Source: an uncultured Castellaniella sp. (GTDB lineage Bacteria > Pseudomonadota > Gammaproteobacteria > Burkholderiales > Burkholderiaceae_B). Taken from it: 64,000 bases of DNA. Every line of letters starts with the position of its first letter. Position 1 is the stretch's first letter. The translations under genes and the position numbers were made by a program. The stretch is from NCBI RefSeq assembly GCF_937988725.1, contig NZ_CALKHS010000003.1, forward strand, positions 310,001-374,000, read 5' to 3'. Below, in pieces: positions 1 through 9,688 of the stretch. A model generated the notes under the pieces. That model did not search any database. It was not told the DNA's origin and saw nothing but the letters and a program-made list of their open reading frames with translations.

Positions 1-199
1 GCAGGCCGTGGCCGTCCAGGGCGTTGAAGGGCTTGACGGCTTCGCCGTGTTCGCCGTACCAGAGGCTGCCGTCCGTCAGGATGCCGTCCACGTCGAAGAC
101 CATCAGGCGCACGGCGCTGGCGCGGCCGCGGACGTCCGCCGTCACGCGCGCCAGGATCTGGGCTTCGGCGGGGTGGGAGAAACCGGGCAGTTCGTTCAT
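1..199 (-). CDS. kdsC: KdsC, 3-deoxy-D-manno-octulosonate 8-phosphate phosphatase (5' part only)
   Basis: N-terminal 66 residues of a HAD-family phosphatase; the rest lies beyond the left edge. The visible part contains the HAD nucleophile motif VFDVDGILTDG followed by SLWYGEHGE and FNALDGHGL, which is the classic KdsC N-terminus. KdsC removes phosphate from KDO-8-phosphate in the cytoplasm to give KDO for lipopolysaccharide inner core. The start ATG overlaps the TGA stop of kdsD (TGATG), so the two are translationally coupled and serve the same pathway. An N-terminal extension of about 28 residues precedes the catalytic motif, as is common in beta-proteobacterial KdsC. Confidence 0.92.
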   Translation of the reverse strand, partial: MNELPGFSHPAEAQILARVTADVRGRASAVRLMVFDVDGILTDGSLWYGEHGEAVKPFNALDGHGL

Positions 200-1185
200 C
201 AGATCACCTTGGCGGCCAGGAGGTCGTGCATGTGCAAAGCACCCAATAATAGCCCGTCGGCGTCCAGCACCAGCATCTGATTGAGTTTGTGGGCGTCCAT
301 AATGGTCGCGGCCTCGATGGCCGGAGCGGAGGCGGCGATGGTCCGGGGGTGGCTGCTCATGCCGGCCGACACGGTCAGCGCGCGGATGTCGCCGTGCTGG
401 GCGATCATGCGGCGCAGGTCGCCGTCCGTGAAGATGCCCACGGGACGGTCCTGGTCCAGCACGATGGTCATGCCCATGCCTTTCGCGGACATTTCCGTCA
501 GCGCGTCGGGAATCAGCGTGTCTGGCGCCACGCGCGGCAGGGCGGCGCCGCTGCGCATGATGTCGGCCACGGAAGTCAGCAGGCGGCGGCCCAGCGCCCC
601 GCCCGGATGGGAGCGGGCGAAGTCGTCGCGGCTGAAACCCCGGGCTTCCATGCAGGCGACGGCGATGGCGTCGCCCAGCACCAGCGCCGCCGTCGTGCTG
701 GCCGTCGGCGCCAGATGCAGCGGGCAGGCCTCGTGTTCGACGGCCGCGTCCAGGGCCAGATCGGCGTTGCGCGCCAGTTCGGAATCATCGTGGCCCGTCA
801 TGGCGATGATGCGCGTGCCCATGCGCTTGGCCACGGAAATGATGGTGATCAGTTCCTGGGCCGAGCCGGAGTAGGAGATCGCCAGCAGGATGTCCTGGCC
901 GGTCAGCATGCCCAGGTCGCCGTGGATGGCTTCGGCGGCGTGCATGAAGAACGCCGGCGTGCCGGTCGAGGCCAGCGTGGCGGCGATCTTGCGGGCGATG
1001 TGGCCCGATTTGCCGATGCCCGTGACGACCACGCGCCCCGAGCAGTCCAGGATCAGCCGCACCGCCTGTTCGAAGCGCCCATCGAGGCGTCCCTGCAGGG
1101 CCTGCAGGGCCTGGATCTCGATGTCGAAGGTACGAACCGCGCTCTGGCGCAGGGCGTCCGGGGTGATCTGGGGTTGAATGTGCAT
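199..1185 (-). CDS. kdsD: KdsD, D-arabinose 5-phosphate isomerase
   Basis: Interconverts D-ribulose 5-phosphate and D-arabinose 5-phosphate, the first committed step of KDO synthesis for lipopolysaccharide. The 328 residues match the length of E. coli KdsD. A sugar isomerase (SIS) domain covers about residues 40-180, with the TGIGKSG phosphosugar loop at 55-61, and Lys59, His88 (in AEAIHGD) and His193 (in RSHPGG) sit where the E. coli enzyme has catalytic residues. Two CBS domains fill about 205-328. It starts with ATG CAC ATT and is divergent from apt across a 73-bp gap; it is the first gene of a kdsD-kdsC operon. Confidence 0.95.
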   Translation of the reverse strand: MHIQPQITPDALRQSAVRTFDIEIQALQALQGRLDGRFEQAVRLILDCSGRVVVTGIGKSGHIARKIAATLASTGTPAFFMHAAEAIHGDLGMLTGQDILLAISYSGSAQELITIISVAKRMGTRIIAMTGHDDSELARNADLALDAAVEHEACPLHLAPTASTTAALVLGDAIAVACMEARGFSRDDFARSHPGGALGRRLLTSVADIMRSGAALPRVAPDTLIPDALTEMSAKGMGMTIVLDQDRPVGIFTDGDLRRMIAQHGDIRALTVSAGMSSHPRTIAASAPAIEAATIMDAHKLNQMLVLDADGLLLGALHMHDLLAAKVI

Positions 1186-1258
1186 CCGTCGATTTTACTG
1201 TGAAAGATGTGGGGGCTTGTTAAACTGTCGCCGCCTTGCTTTCTATCAGGATGATGCC

Positions 1259-1813
1259 ATGCAAACCGATCCGGCCCAGTACATCCGCGACACGATCCGG
1301 ACCGTGCCCGACTGGCCGAAACCGGGTGTCCAGTTTCGTGACATCACGCCCGTGCTGCAGGACCCCCGTTCGTTCCGGGTCCTGATCGACCTGTTCGTCT
1401 ACCGCTACATGCGTCAGCGCCTGGACCTGGTCGCGGGCGTGGACGCGCGCGGCTTCATCGTCGGGTCCGTCCTGGCCTACGAATTGAACCTGGGCTTCGT
1501 GCCCGTGCGCAAGCAGGGCAAGCTGCCCTACCGCACCGTGGCGGAAGAATACGCCCTGGAATACGGCAACGCCACCGTGGAAATGCACACGGATTCCGTG
1601 CGCCCCGGCCAGCGGGTCCTGCTGATCGACGACCTGATCGCCACCGGCGGCACCATGCTGGCGGCGTCCCGCCTGCTGCAGCGTTTGGGCGCCAACGTCG
1701 CCGAAGCAGCCGCCATCATCGACCTGCCCGAGCTGGGCGGCTCCAAGGCCGTCCGCGATTCGGGCCTGCCCGTCTACACCGTCTGCGAATTCGAGACTGG
1801 CCCCGAGGCCTGA
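1259..1813 (+). CDS. apt: adenine phosphoribosyltransferase
   Basis: Salvages adenine with PRPP to AMP in the cytoplasm. The 184-residue product is normal for type I Apt. The PRPP-binding loop [14 protein letters not shown] is at residues 120-133, the flexible-loop region [11 protein letters not shown] at 84-94, and [11 protein letters not shown] near the N-terminus is the family signature. An in-frame upstream ATG exists at 1178 but its 27 extra residues (Cys/Arg-rich) are unlike the family and overlap the kdsD promoter region, so the ATG giving MQTDPAQYI was chosen. Monocistronic, divergent from kdsD. Confidence 0.95.
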   Translation: MQTDPAQYIRDTIRTVPDWPKPGVQFRDITPVLQDPRSFRVLIDLFVYRYMRQRLDLVAGVDARGFIVGSVLAYELNLGFVPVRKQGKLPYRTVAEEYALEYGNATVEMHTDSVRPGQRVLLIDDLIATGGTMLAASRLLQRLGANVAEAAAIIDLPELGGSKAVRDSGLPVYTVCEFETGPEA

Positions 1814-1847
1814 TAGGCCCAAATACCCGCCAAATCCCGCCGTCGTC

Positions 1848-1868
1848 GGTTCTGCGCTGCGCAGAACC
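1848..1868. terminator. perfect hairpin between convergent apt and the YdiJ-like gene
   Basis: A 10-bp perfect inverted repeat (GGTTCTGCGC / GCGCAGAACC) with one central base lies in the 77-bp gap between two convergent genes. There is no T-run on either strand, so intrinsic termination is only a guess; a bidirectional stop or mRNA 3'-end stabiliser is plausible. Confidence 0.4.
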
Positions 1869-1890
1869 GCCCACCGCAGCAACAGCCCCT

Positions 1891-4800
1891 TTAGACCAGC
1901 ACCCGCTCGATCCCGCCGGAATTGGCCGCCTTCACATAGTCCGGCATCCAGTTTTCCCCCAGCAGGTGCTTGGCCATCTCCACCACGATGTAGTCGGCCG
2001 ACAGCCCCGTGTCCTGTTCGTAGCGGGCCAGGCCCTGCAGACAGGACGGGCAGGACGTCACCATCTTCACTTCGCCCTGGAAACCGTCCGCGCGGATCGC
2101 CGCCGTGTTCTTCGCCAGTTCTTCCTGTTTGCGAAACCGGATCTGCGTCGAAATATCGGGCCGCGACACCGCCAGCGTGCCCGATTCCCCGCAACAGCGG
2201 TCCGTCTTGATGGCGTTCGATTCGCCCAGCAGCGACTTCACCGTCTTCATCGGATCCTGCTGCTTCATCGGCGTGTGACAGGGATCGTGATAGATGTAGC
2301 GCACCCCCTGCACCCCCGCGATGTCCACGCCCTTTTCCAGCAGGTATTCGTGGATGTCGATCAGCCGGCAACCCGGGAAGATCTTGTCGAATTCATAGCT
2401 TTCCAGCTGGTCGTAGCAGGTGCCGCAGCTGACCACCACCGTCTTGATGTCCAGGTAGTTCAGCGTCGTCGCCATGCGGTGGAACAGCACCCGGTTGTCC
2501 GTCACCATCTGTTCGGCCTTTTCGGCCAGGCCGTTGCCGCGCTGCGGGTAGCCGCAGCACAGGTAGCCCGGCGGCAGCACCGTCTGCACCCCCACGTGCC
2601 ACAGCATCGCCTGGGTCGCCAGGCCCACTTGGGAAAACAGGCGTTCCGACCCGCAGCCCGGGAAATAGAACACGGCTTCGCTGTCGGGGGCGGTGGCCGC
2701 CGGATTGCGGATGATGGGGACGATGTTCGGGTCTTCGATGTCCAGCAGCTTGCGGGCGGTCTGCTTGGGCAGGCCGCCGGGCATCTTCTTGTTGATGAAG
2801 TGGATCACCTGTTCGCGCACCGGCGCCTTGCCCACCGTGGCCGGCGGGTGCGCCACCTGCTTCTTCGCCACCGGGGCCAGCAGATCGTGGGCCAGGCGCT
2901 GCGCCTTGTAGCCCATGTCGATCATGGCCGTGCGGGTCGCCTTGATCACGCGCGGGTCCTTCGCGTTCAGGAAGAACATGGAGGCCGCCGTGCCGGGATT
3001 GAAGGACTTCTTTCCCATGCGCCTCAGCAGGGCGCGCATTTCCATGGACACGTCGCCGAAGTCGATGTCCACCGGACAGGGGTTGTAGCACTTGTGGCAG
3101 AGCGTGCAGTGATCGCCCACGTCCTCGAATTCTTCCCAGTGGCGGATGCTGACGCCGCGCCGGGTCTGTTCCTCGTACAGGAAGGCCTCGATCAGCAGGG
3201 ACGTCGCCAGGATCTTGTTGCGCGGCGAATACAGCAGGTTGGCGCGCGGCACGTGCGTGGCGCACACGGGCTTGCACTTGCCGCAGCGCAGGCAGTCCTT
3301 GATGGCATTGGAGATCGCGCCGATTTCGCTGCGCTGCATGATCAGCGATTCGTAGCCCAGCAGGTTGAAGCTGGGCGTCCAGGCGCGGGACAGGTCGGCG
3401 CCGGGCATCAGCTTGCCCGCGTTGAAGTGTCCGTGCGGATCGATGCGCCGCTTGTAATCCTGGAAGGGGCCCAGCTCGGCCTCGGTCAGGAACTCGAATT
3501 TCGTCAGGCCGATGCCGTGCTCGCCCGAAATCACGCCGTCCAGGCCGCGGGCGATGCCCATGATGCGCGCCACGGCCTGGTTGGCCTCGCGCAGCATCTC
3601 GTAGTCGTCCGAATTGACCGGGATGTTGGTGTGCACGTTGCCGTCGCCGGCGTGCATGTGCAGGGCGACGAAGACCCGGCTCTTCAGGATGCGGTCATGC
3701 GTGGCCTGCAGGCCGGCCAGGACGGCGGCGCATTCCGCGCCGGCGAAGTGGCGTTCCATGGCGCCCCGGATGTCGGCCTTCCAGGAGATGCGCAGCGTAT
3801 GGTCCTGGATGATGTCCACGATGCGGCTGTCGGGCTGCGCGGCCAGGCGTTCCCCCAGGGCGGGCAGCAGGGGTTCCAGGCCCAGGGAGGACAGGGTGCC
3901 CAGGTGGTCGGCCAGGGGCGCGTCCAGATTGTCCAGCAGCCAGGCCCAGCGCAGGCGCACGGCGGCCAGCGTGTCCAGGGCGTCGTGGCGCCGGGTGGAC
4001 AGGATGAATTCGCGGGTGTGCTCGGCGTCGTCAGGGTCTTCCGCCTTGCCGACGGGCAGGTCCCCCTGCAGATAGCCTTCCAGGGCGTCGATCAGGCGCA
4101 GCTTGTTGCGCGTGGACAGCTCGATGTTGATGCGCTCGATGGCGTCCGTGTATTCGCCCATGCGCGGCAGCGGAATCACGACGTCTTCATTGATCTTGAA
4201 GGCGTTGGTGTGGCGGGAGATCGCGGCCGTGCGGGCGCGGTCCAGCCAGAATTTCTTGCGGGATTCCGGGCTGACGGCGATGAAGCCTTCCCCGTGGCGC
4301 GAATTGGCGATGCGCACGACTTCGCTGGCGGCCAGGGCCACCGCGTGTTCGTCGTCGCCCACGATGTCGCCGATCAGCACCATCTTGGGCAGGATGCCGC
4401 GCTTGCTCTTGGTGGCGTAGCCCACGGCCCGCAGGTAGCGTTCGTCCAGATGCTCCAGGCCGGCCAGGATGGCGCCGGCGGCGCGGCCGTCCGTGTCCAG
4501 GTAGTGCTTGACTTCGACGATGGACGGCACGGCGTGGCGGGCCTGGCCGAAGAATTCCATGCAGACCGTGCGCGTATGGGCGGGCATGCGGTGCAGGATC
4601 CAGCGCGCGGCTGTGATCAGCCCGTCGCAGCCTTCCTTCTGCACGCCCGGCAGGCCGGCCAGGAACTTGTCGGTCACGTCCTTGCCCAGGCCGGCCTTGC
4701 GAAAGCGCCGCCCTTCGATGGACAGGATCTCCGTCTTCAGCAGTGTCTGGCCGGGGGCCTTGCCGCCGTCGAACCATTTCAGTTCGAAGCGGGCCTGCTC

Positions 4801-5823
4801 GACGTCGTGGATCTTGCCCAGATTGTGGTCCAGGCGGGTGACTTCCAGCCAGTCGCCCTGGGGATCGACCATGCGCCACCAGGCCAGATTGTCCAGCGCC
4901 GTGCCCCATAGCACGGCTTTCTTGCCGCCCGCGTTCATGGCCACGTTTCCGCCCACGCAGGAGGCGTCCGCCGAGGTCGGATCCACCGCGAAGACGCGGC
5001 CCGCGGCCTCGGCGGCCTCGGCCACGCGGCGCGTGACGACGCCGGCGCCGGTCAGGATGGTGTGCACGGGCTGTTCCACGCCAGGCAGTGCGATGGCTTC
5101 GACGGCGCCGATGGCATCCAGTTTTTCGGTGTTGATCACCGCCGAGCGCCAGGTCAGCGGGATCGCGCCGCCCGTGTAGCCGGTGCCGCCGCCGCGCGGC
5201 ACGATGGTCAGGCCCAGGCGGATGCAGGCCCGCACCAGGGCGGCGATTTCATCTTCCGTGTCGGGCATCAGCACGACGAAGGGGTATTCCACGCGCCAGT
5301 CGGTGGCGTCGGTGACGTGGGACACCCGTGACAGGCCGTCGAAGCGGATGTTGTCGCGCTTGGTCAGGCGCGACAGCTGCTTGAGGGCGTCGTGACGCAG
5401 TTTCTCGACCGCGACGAAGCCTTCCTCGAACGTGGCGACCGCGCCTCGGGCCGCCGCCAGCAGCTGCTGGACCTGGGCGTCGCGCACCCCGTGGTCGTCG
5501 TCGCGGCGCTGGTCGATTTCGTTCAGGCGGTGATTCAGGGCCTCGACCAGCTGGTGCCGGCGTTTCGGGTTGTCCAGCAGGTCGTCCTGCAGGTAGGGGT
5601 TGCGCTGCACCACCCAGATGTCGCCCAGCACCTCGAACAGCATCCGCGCCGACCGGCCCGTGCGCCGCTGGCCGCGCAGTTCGGACAGCAGCCGCCAGGC
5701 CGGTTCGCCCAGCAGGCGGCAGACGATCTCGCGGTCCGACCAGGACGTGTAGTTGTAGGGGATTTCACGCAGGCGGGGCGCCTGAGCGGGTTCGAGCAGT
5801 TCGGGGGCGACGTGGGCGTTCAT
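1891..5823 (-). CDS. FAD / 4Fe-4S 2-hydroxyacid dehydrogenase-like protein with N-terminal DUF3683 (YdiJ/GlpC-like)
   Basis: A very large (1310-residue) flavoprotein. Residues 1 to about 160 form an extra N-terminal region of the DUF3683 type. The FAD-binding (PCMH) domain has [16 protein letters not shown] near 208-223, followed by a C-terminal FAD-oxidase domain. Two ferredoxin-like clusters follow ([11 protein letters not shown] near 842, [12 protein letters not shown] near 904), then two cysteine-rich CCG domains ([10 protein letters not shown] near 1088, CCGESGT near 1208), as in GlpC/HdrD. E. coli YdiJ (about 1018 residues, D-2-hydroxyglutarate oxidation) has the same core. Expected role: membrane-associated oxidation of a D-2-hydroxyacid with electrons passed to quinone. 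The frame stays open far upstream, but the protein begins at [12 protein letters not shown]; a TACACT -10-like box lies just upstream. Substrate unknown. Confidence 0.85.
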   Translation of the reverse strand: MNAHVAPELLEPAQAPRLREIPYNYTSWSDREIVCRLLGEPAWRLLSELRGQRRTGRSARMLFEVLGDIWVVQRNPYLQDDLLDNPKRRHQLVEALNHRLNEIDQRRDDDHGVRDAQVQQLLAAARGAVATFEEGFVAVEKLRHDALKQLSRLTKRDNIRFDGLSRVSHVTDATDWRVEYPFVVLMPDTEDEIAALVRACIRLGLTIVPRGGGTGYTGGAIPLTWRSAVINTEKLDAIGAVEAIALPGVEQPVHTILTGAGVVTRRVAEAAEAAGRVFAVDPTSADASCVGGNVAMNAGGKKAVLWGTALDNLAWWRMVDPQGDWLEVTRLDHNLGKIHDVEQARFELKWFDGGKAPGQTLLKTEILSIEGRRFRKAGLGKDVTDKFLAGLPGVQKEGCDGLITAARWILHRMPAHTRTVCMEFFGQARHAVPSIVEVKHYLDTDGRAAGAILAGLEHLDERYLRAVGYATKSKRGILPKMVLIGDIVGDDEHAVALAASEVVRIANSRHGEGFIAVSPESRKKFWLDRARTAAISRHTNAFKINEDVVIPLPRMGEYTDAIERINIELSTRNKLRLIDALEGYLQGDLPVGKAEDPDDAEHTREFILSTRRHDALDTLAAVRLRWAWLLDNLDAPLADHLGTLSSLGLEPLLPALGERLAAQPDSRIVDIIQDHTLRISWKADIRGAMERHFAGAECAAVLAGLQATHDRILKSRVFVALHMHAGDGNVHTNIPVNSDDYEMLREANQAVARIMGIARGLDGVISGEHGIGLTKFEFLTEAELGPFQDYKRRIDPHGHFNAGKLMPGADLSRAWTPSFNLLGYESLIMQRSEIGAISNAIKDCLRCGKCKPVCATHVPRANLLYSPRNKILATSLLIEAFLYEEQTRRGVSIRHWEEFEDVGDHCTLCHKCYNPCPVDIDFGDVSMEMRALLRRMGKKSFNPGTAASMFFLNAKDPRVIKATRTAMIDMGYKAQRLAHDLLAPVAKKQVAHPPATVGKAPVREQVIHFINKKMPGGLPKQTARKLLDIEDPNIVPIIRNPAATAPDSEAVFYFPGCGSERLFSQVGLATQAMLWHVGVQTVLPPGYLCCGYPQRGNGLAEKAEQMVTDNRVLFHRMATTLNYLDIKTVVVSCGTCYDQLESYEFDKIFPGCRLIDIHEYLLEKGVDIAGVQGVRYIYHDPCHTPMKQQDPMKTVKSLLGESNAIKTDRCCGESGTLAVSRPDISTQIRFRKQEELAKNTAAIRADGFQGEVKMVTSCPSCLQGLARYEQDTGLSADYIVVEMAKHLLGENWMPDYVKAANSGGIERVLV

Positions 5824-5912
5824 GGGGGCATCGTGAAGATAGTGCCCCGGTGGGAGCCAGGGGCAATCTCTTAGTGTAATGGCAAAATCCCCGGCATCCG
5901 ACGGTCCGATCC

Positions 5913-7832
5913 TCAAGGAGGCGGCAGATGGATGCTGAAACGGGATCCGCGCCCCGGTTCGCTGGCGCAACTGGCCTGCCCGCCGTGGCGTTGGGCGACC
6001 GCCTGGACGAATGCCAGCCCCAGCCCGTTGCCGGCCGGTTTCTTGCCGTCTCCGGCCGCGCGCCAGAACCGGGTGAAAAGATGGGGGATCTGGTCCGGCC
6101 CGATGCCGGGGCCCGCGTCCTGGACGTGGATGCGCCAGGCCGATGCGTCCCGCTCGATGACGCATCGCACTTCCGTGCCTTCGAAGCTGTACTGGATGGC
6201 GTTGTCCAGCAGGTTGCCGATGGCCCGGCGCATCAGTTCGATGTCGATGTCGATGGTGTCTTCGTGGTCGGAGGGGTCGAAGCGCAGCGTGATGCGGCGC
6301 TGCGCCGCCTGCGACCAGCGCTGGTCGCAGCAGTCCTGGACCAGGTCGTCCAGCAGGCAGGGGTGTTTGCGCAGGGGGGCGGATTCGGCGCGGGCCAGCT
6401 GGACGAAATTGTCCACCAGGCGCAGGGTCGCGTGGGTCTGCTGCTCGATGTGGGCCAGGGTGCCGGACTCCGTCCATTGCTCCGGGGCCTGACGGCGCAG
6501 TTCGATGGCGGCCAGGATGGCGTTTTGCGGGGATCTCATGTCGTGGGAAATGAATCCCAGAGTGTCCTGCTGATCCCGGGCGGCCGCTTTCAGGCGGGAT
6601 ACGGCCTGATGCAGGCGGGCGGCGCGTTCCGGCAGAGTGTCGGGGCCGGTTCCCCGGGCGGCCTGCGCCGGATTCCGTCTGGGGTGGATCTGCAGACGTT
6701 CCAGTTCCCGGTCGATGTGTTGCAGAGATGCCTCCTGGATGCGCCAGGTCCACAGGGGGTACGCCAGGAGAATCGCCACCAGCAGGCCCGCGGGCGGGAT
6801 CCAGAGTCCGCCCTGGGCCAGCAGCCAGGCGTCCGCCGACAGGAAACCCAGCAGGGCGGCCAGCGCGCCCGCCAGGCCGTGGCGGGGGGACAGCCGGCGC
6901 AGCCCGAGGCAGACCAGCCACAGGACGCACAGGGACGCCAGGATGGTGACCCAGGGCGGCGCGATGCGGATCCACAGGGACTGCTTCAGGTTCTGGATGC
7001 TGTCGGCCAGGACCTCCACCCCGGTGGTCAGGCCGCTGCCCATCGCGGTGGGCAACTGATCGCCCAGTCCGGAGGCCCATGCGCCGATCAGGACGATCCG
7101 GTTCTCGAAGGCCGATTCGGGAACTTCGCCGCGCAGGACGGCTGCATAGGGGTAGCGGACGAAGGTCCTGGCCGGATCGATGAACTGCAGATGGGATGGC
7201 CTGTCGTCTGGCCGTTCGGTCGCGGCGTCCAGGCCGGCCACCCGCGCCAGGGCCACGCTGAGATGGGGCAGGCGCGCGCCCTGGCTGGTCGTGCGCCACA
7301 GCTGGATGGCGCGCAGGCGTCCGTCGGGATCGGCTTGCGCGTCGATGCGGCCGATGGCGGCGGCCGCGTCCGCGAGCACCGGCAGGGGGCGGATGACGTG
7401 CCGGCCTTCCGGACCCAGCACCTCGGGCAGCACGACACGCCTATGGGCGGCGATGGCGGCGGCCAGCAGGGCGTCGTCCCCGGGGTAGGCGAGGCGGGAA
7501 TCCGACAGGATCAGGTCCAGGACGACCGCCCGCGCCAGGCGCAGATGCGGCAGCAGCGCGGCGTGCGTGGCCCGCCGCCAGGGCCAGTAGCCCAGCGCCT
7601 CGATGCTGGCGTCGTCGATGGTGATCACCACGATGTCGCGATCGGCCGCCGGGCGCGGCGTGAGCTGCATGCTCAGGTCGTAGGCCTGCTGGTTGATGTC
7701 GCGCAGCACAGGAAGCCGGCCCCAGATCGAAAGAGCGGCGATCAGCAGCGACAGCGCCAGCGCCAGGCCCAGCCATTCCGCCCGCAGCCGGCGTTGCAGG
7801 CCGGTCGGGTAGGCGTCGGACGGCCGGGACAT
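5913..7832 (-). CDS. CHASE2-domain sensor histidine kinase
   Basis: Membrane sensor kinase of 639 residues. A first transmembrane helix (about 17-37) is followed by a periplasmic CHASE2 domain (about 45-290, with [16 protein letters not shown] and [17 protein letters not shown]), then about three more membrane helices up to residue 370 and a short coiled linker. The HisKA box [13 protein letters not shown] carries the phospho-accepting His near 427. ATP-binding motifs are [17 protein letters not shown] and [10 protein letters not shown]. It lies 3 bp after the FecR gene in the same operon, and the likely partner is the OmpR-type receiver encoded two genes upstream. Signal unknown. Confidence 0.9.
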   Translation of the reverse strand: MSRPSDAYPTGLQRRLRAEWLGLALALSLLIAALSIWGRLPVLRDINQQAYDLSMQLTPRPAADRDIVVITIDDASIEALGYWPWRRATHAALLPHLRLARAVVLDLILSDSRLAYPGDDALLAAAIAAHRRVVLPEVLGPEGRHVIRPLPVLADAAAAIGRIDAQADPDGRLRAIQLWRTTSQGARLPHLSVALARVAGLDAATERPDDRPSHLQFIDPARTFVRYPYAAVLRGEVPESAFENRIVLIGAWASGLGDQLPTAMGSGLTTGVEVLADSIQNLKQSLWIRIAPPWVTILASLCVLWLVCLGLRRLSPRHGLAGALAALLGFLSADAWLLAQGGLWIPPAGLLVAILLAYPLWTWRIQEASLQHIDRELERLQIHPRRNPAQAARGTGPDTLPERAARLHQAVSRLKAAARDQQDTLGFISHDMRSPQNAILAAIELRRQAPEQWTESGTLAHIEQQTHATLRLVDNFVQLARAESAPLRKHPCLLDDLVQDCCDQRWSQAAQRRITLRFDPSDHEDTIDIDIELMRRAIGNLLDNAIQYSFEGTEVRCVIERDASAWRIHVQDAGPGIGPDQIPHLFTRFWRAAGDGKKPAGNGLGLAFVQAVAQRHGGQASCASEPGRGSRFSIHLPPP

Positions 7833-7835
7833 GCC

Positions 7836-8954
7836 TCAGTCGCCGCCCACGCGGATCGGCGCGCCGCTGCCGTCCAGCACCGCGCTTCCGTCCGAACTGG
7901 CGAGGCCGGGCAGGAGCCGGATGCTCAGCATCGCATCGCTGCCTTCGATGCCCAGGGCATCGATCGCGCGCACGAAGACGTAGCGCAAGCCGGTTCCCGT
8001 CATGGCGAGCGCGGCGCTGCTTTGCGCCGTGAGCCGGCTGGATTCCAGCCGGGTTCCGCCATCGTCCAGCGCAACCTGGACCCGGTAGGACGCGGCGCCG
8101 GGCACCGGCGCCCACGTCAGCAGGGACGCGCCCGGCGCGAGCGGCCGCAGCGTCGGGGCGGGGAGCAGGGTCTGGACGCCCAGCAGGGCGCCCGTGGCGT
8201 CGTAAGCGGCCCCGTGAGCCTGCGCCAGCCGCTGCTCGGCCTGGTCGGGATTGCGAATCGCGGCTTCTCCGTGCAGGACTTCGTGGCGGGACCCCGATCC
8301 GCCCGTGTGGACGCGCAGCTGCGTGCCGCGCACGCCGGTCACGGTGGCGGGCGTACGGATCTCGAAGCGGCCCACGCCGGTGTCGTCGGGCGCCACGGAG
8401 GACTCCACGCTGCCGCGCGGCAGATCCAGCACCGTGTCCGTGAGGCCGGCGCCGTCGAAAGTCTGGAGATTGCGGATCCGGACTTCGCTGTCGGGCGCGA
8501 TGGTGAGCAGGCTGTGATCTTCCAGCGACAGCGTGGCGGAGCCCCGGCCGCTGCGCAGGACGTCGCCGGTTTCCAGCGTGTCGCCGACCCGCAGGGCTTT
8601 CCCGTCCCGGGTCACCGACCCGTGGATGTAGGTCACCGTGGCCCGGGCCGGCAGCCGGGGGATGAGGGCCAGCGGTATGCGCAGGACCTTGGCGACGGGC
8701 AGTTGGTGGGGGTCCGCGATCCGGTTCACGTTCTGCAGCGCGCGCCAGTTGTCGGGGTCCCGGGTGTAGCGCCGCGCCAGCGCTTCCAGCGTATCGCCCG
8801 GTTCGACCCGGTAGAGGAAGTCGTCGCCCTGGGCGCCCAGCGGCCGGGCCTGCGCGGCGGCGCCGGCAAGCAGCAGCGCCAGGCCGGCGCCCAGCAGGGG
8901 CAGACGGGACGGGGCGCGGGAAAACGCGGTGAAAAGAGGCAGGGATGTCGTCAT
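7836..8954 (-). CDS. LysM and FecR domain surface/periplasmic protein
   Basis: A 372-residue exported protein. The signal peptide covers about 1-36 (cleavage near AAAQA). A LysM peptidoglycan-binding module (YRVEPGDTLEALARRYT, about 47-95) is followed by a FecR domain (about 108-225, with TGDVLRSGRGSATLSL and TPATVTGVRGTQLRV), then a fibronectin-like segment (ASYRVQVALDDG). FecR domains transmit signals or bind at the cell envelope in other systems; here there is no sigma factor neighbour. Its ATG overlaps the stop of the preceding regulator (ATGA) and the CHASE2 kinase begins 3 bp after its stop, so it is probably a co-sensor or structural partner of that kinase. The assignment to sensing is an inference. 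Confidence 0.85.
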   Translation of the reverse strand: MTTSLPLFTAFSRAPSRLPLLGAGLALLLAGAAAQARPLGAQGDDFLYRVEPGDTLEALARRYTRDPDNWRALQNVNRIADPHQLPVAKVLRIPLALIPRLPARATVTYIHGSVTRDGKALRVGDTLETGDVLRSGRGSATLSLEDHSLLTIAPDSEVRIRNLQTFDGAGLTDTVLDLPRGSVESSVAPDDTGVGRFEIRTPATVTGVRGTQLRVHTGGSGSRHEVLHGEAAIRNPDQAEQRLAQAHGAAYDATGALLGVQTLLPAPTLRPLAPGASLLTWAPVPGAASYRVQVALDDGGTRLESSRLTAQSSAALAMTGTGLRYVFVRAIDALGIEGSDAMLSIRLLPGLASSDGSAVLDGSGAPIRVGGD

Positions 8955-9688
8955 GGAGTGGTCGTCGGTTTTTGTTCGTCCAGCAGTTCGAGCCGGTAGC
9001 CCAGCGCGTAGGATGCGCTCAGCAGCGCGCCGGAGGCCGGGCCGAGCTGGAGTTTTTTTCGGATATTGGACAAGTGCGTGTCCAGCGTGCGGGACGTGCT
9101 GGGAATCTCCCGATTCCAGATCAGGGCGCTCAGGTCGTCGCGGGAGAACAGCCGCCAGGGATGCCGCAGAAACAGGGCGGCCAGTTCGAATTCCTTGGGG
9201 GTCATGCGGATGATCTCGCCGCGCAGCTCGATGTGCCGGGCGATGGTGTCGACCGAGAACTCGCCCAGGCGGAAAGAGGCGTTCTGGCTGGCATGAGAGT
9301 GCTGCGGACGCAATTGGGCGCGGATGCGGGCGAGCAGTTCGGCGGGCCGGCAGGGCTTGCAGATGTAGTCGTTGGCCCCCGCGTCGAGCCCCTCGACGAG
9401 GTCGCTTTCCAGTGTGCGGCTGGTGACGAAGATGACCGGCGGGTTGCTGGGCACATTGGCCCGGACCCAGCGCAGGACTTCCATGCCGCTGATGCCGGGC
9501 AGTTCCCAATCCAGCAGCAGGAGCTGGAAGATGTCGGAGGTCCGCAGGGTGGCCAGCAGGTCGTTGCCATTGTCGAAGGCCCTGCAGTCGAATCCGGCGG
9601 GCTGCAGGATCCTTTGCAGCCACGCGGATTGCGTGGGGTCGTCTTCCAGCAGGGCGATCAGGGGGGTGTCGTCGGTATCGGCAGTCAT
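8951..9688 (-). other. possible independent start of the OmpR-type response regulator
   Basis: An internal ATG (protein start MTADTDDTPLIALLEDD) lies 7 nt after CGGAA, a weak ribosome site, in a short AT-rich stretch unlike the surrounding coding sequence. A second internal ATG is at 9712. Initiation here would give a soluble 245-residue receiver plus winged-helix regulator, the normal size for the OmpR family, and would be the natural partner of the CHASE2 kinase. Whether the regulator is made only as a fusion, only separately, or both ways cannot be decided from sequence. Confidence 0.5.

Noticed and set aside
1966..8999. Long plus-strand frames opposite the dehydrogenase, kinase and FecR genes
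   Set aside because: Low-complexity products and no start context; the minus-strand proteins show full domain motifs.
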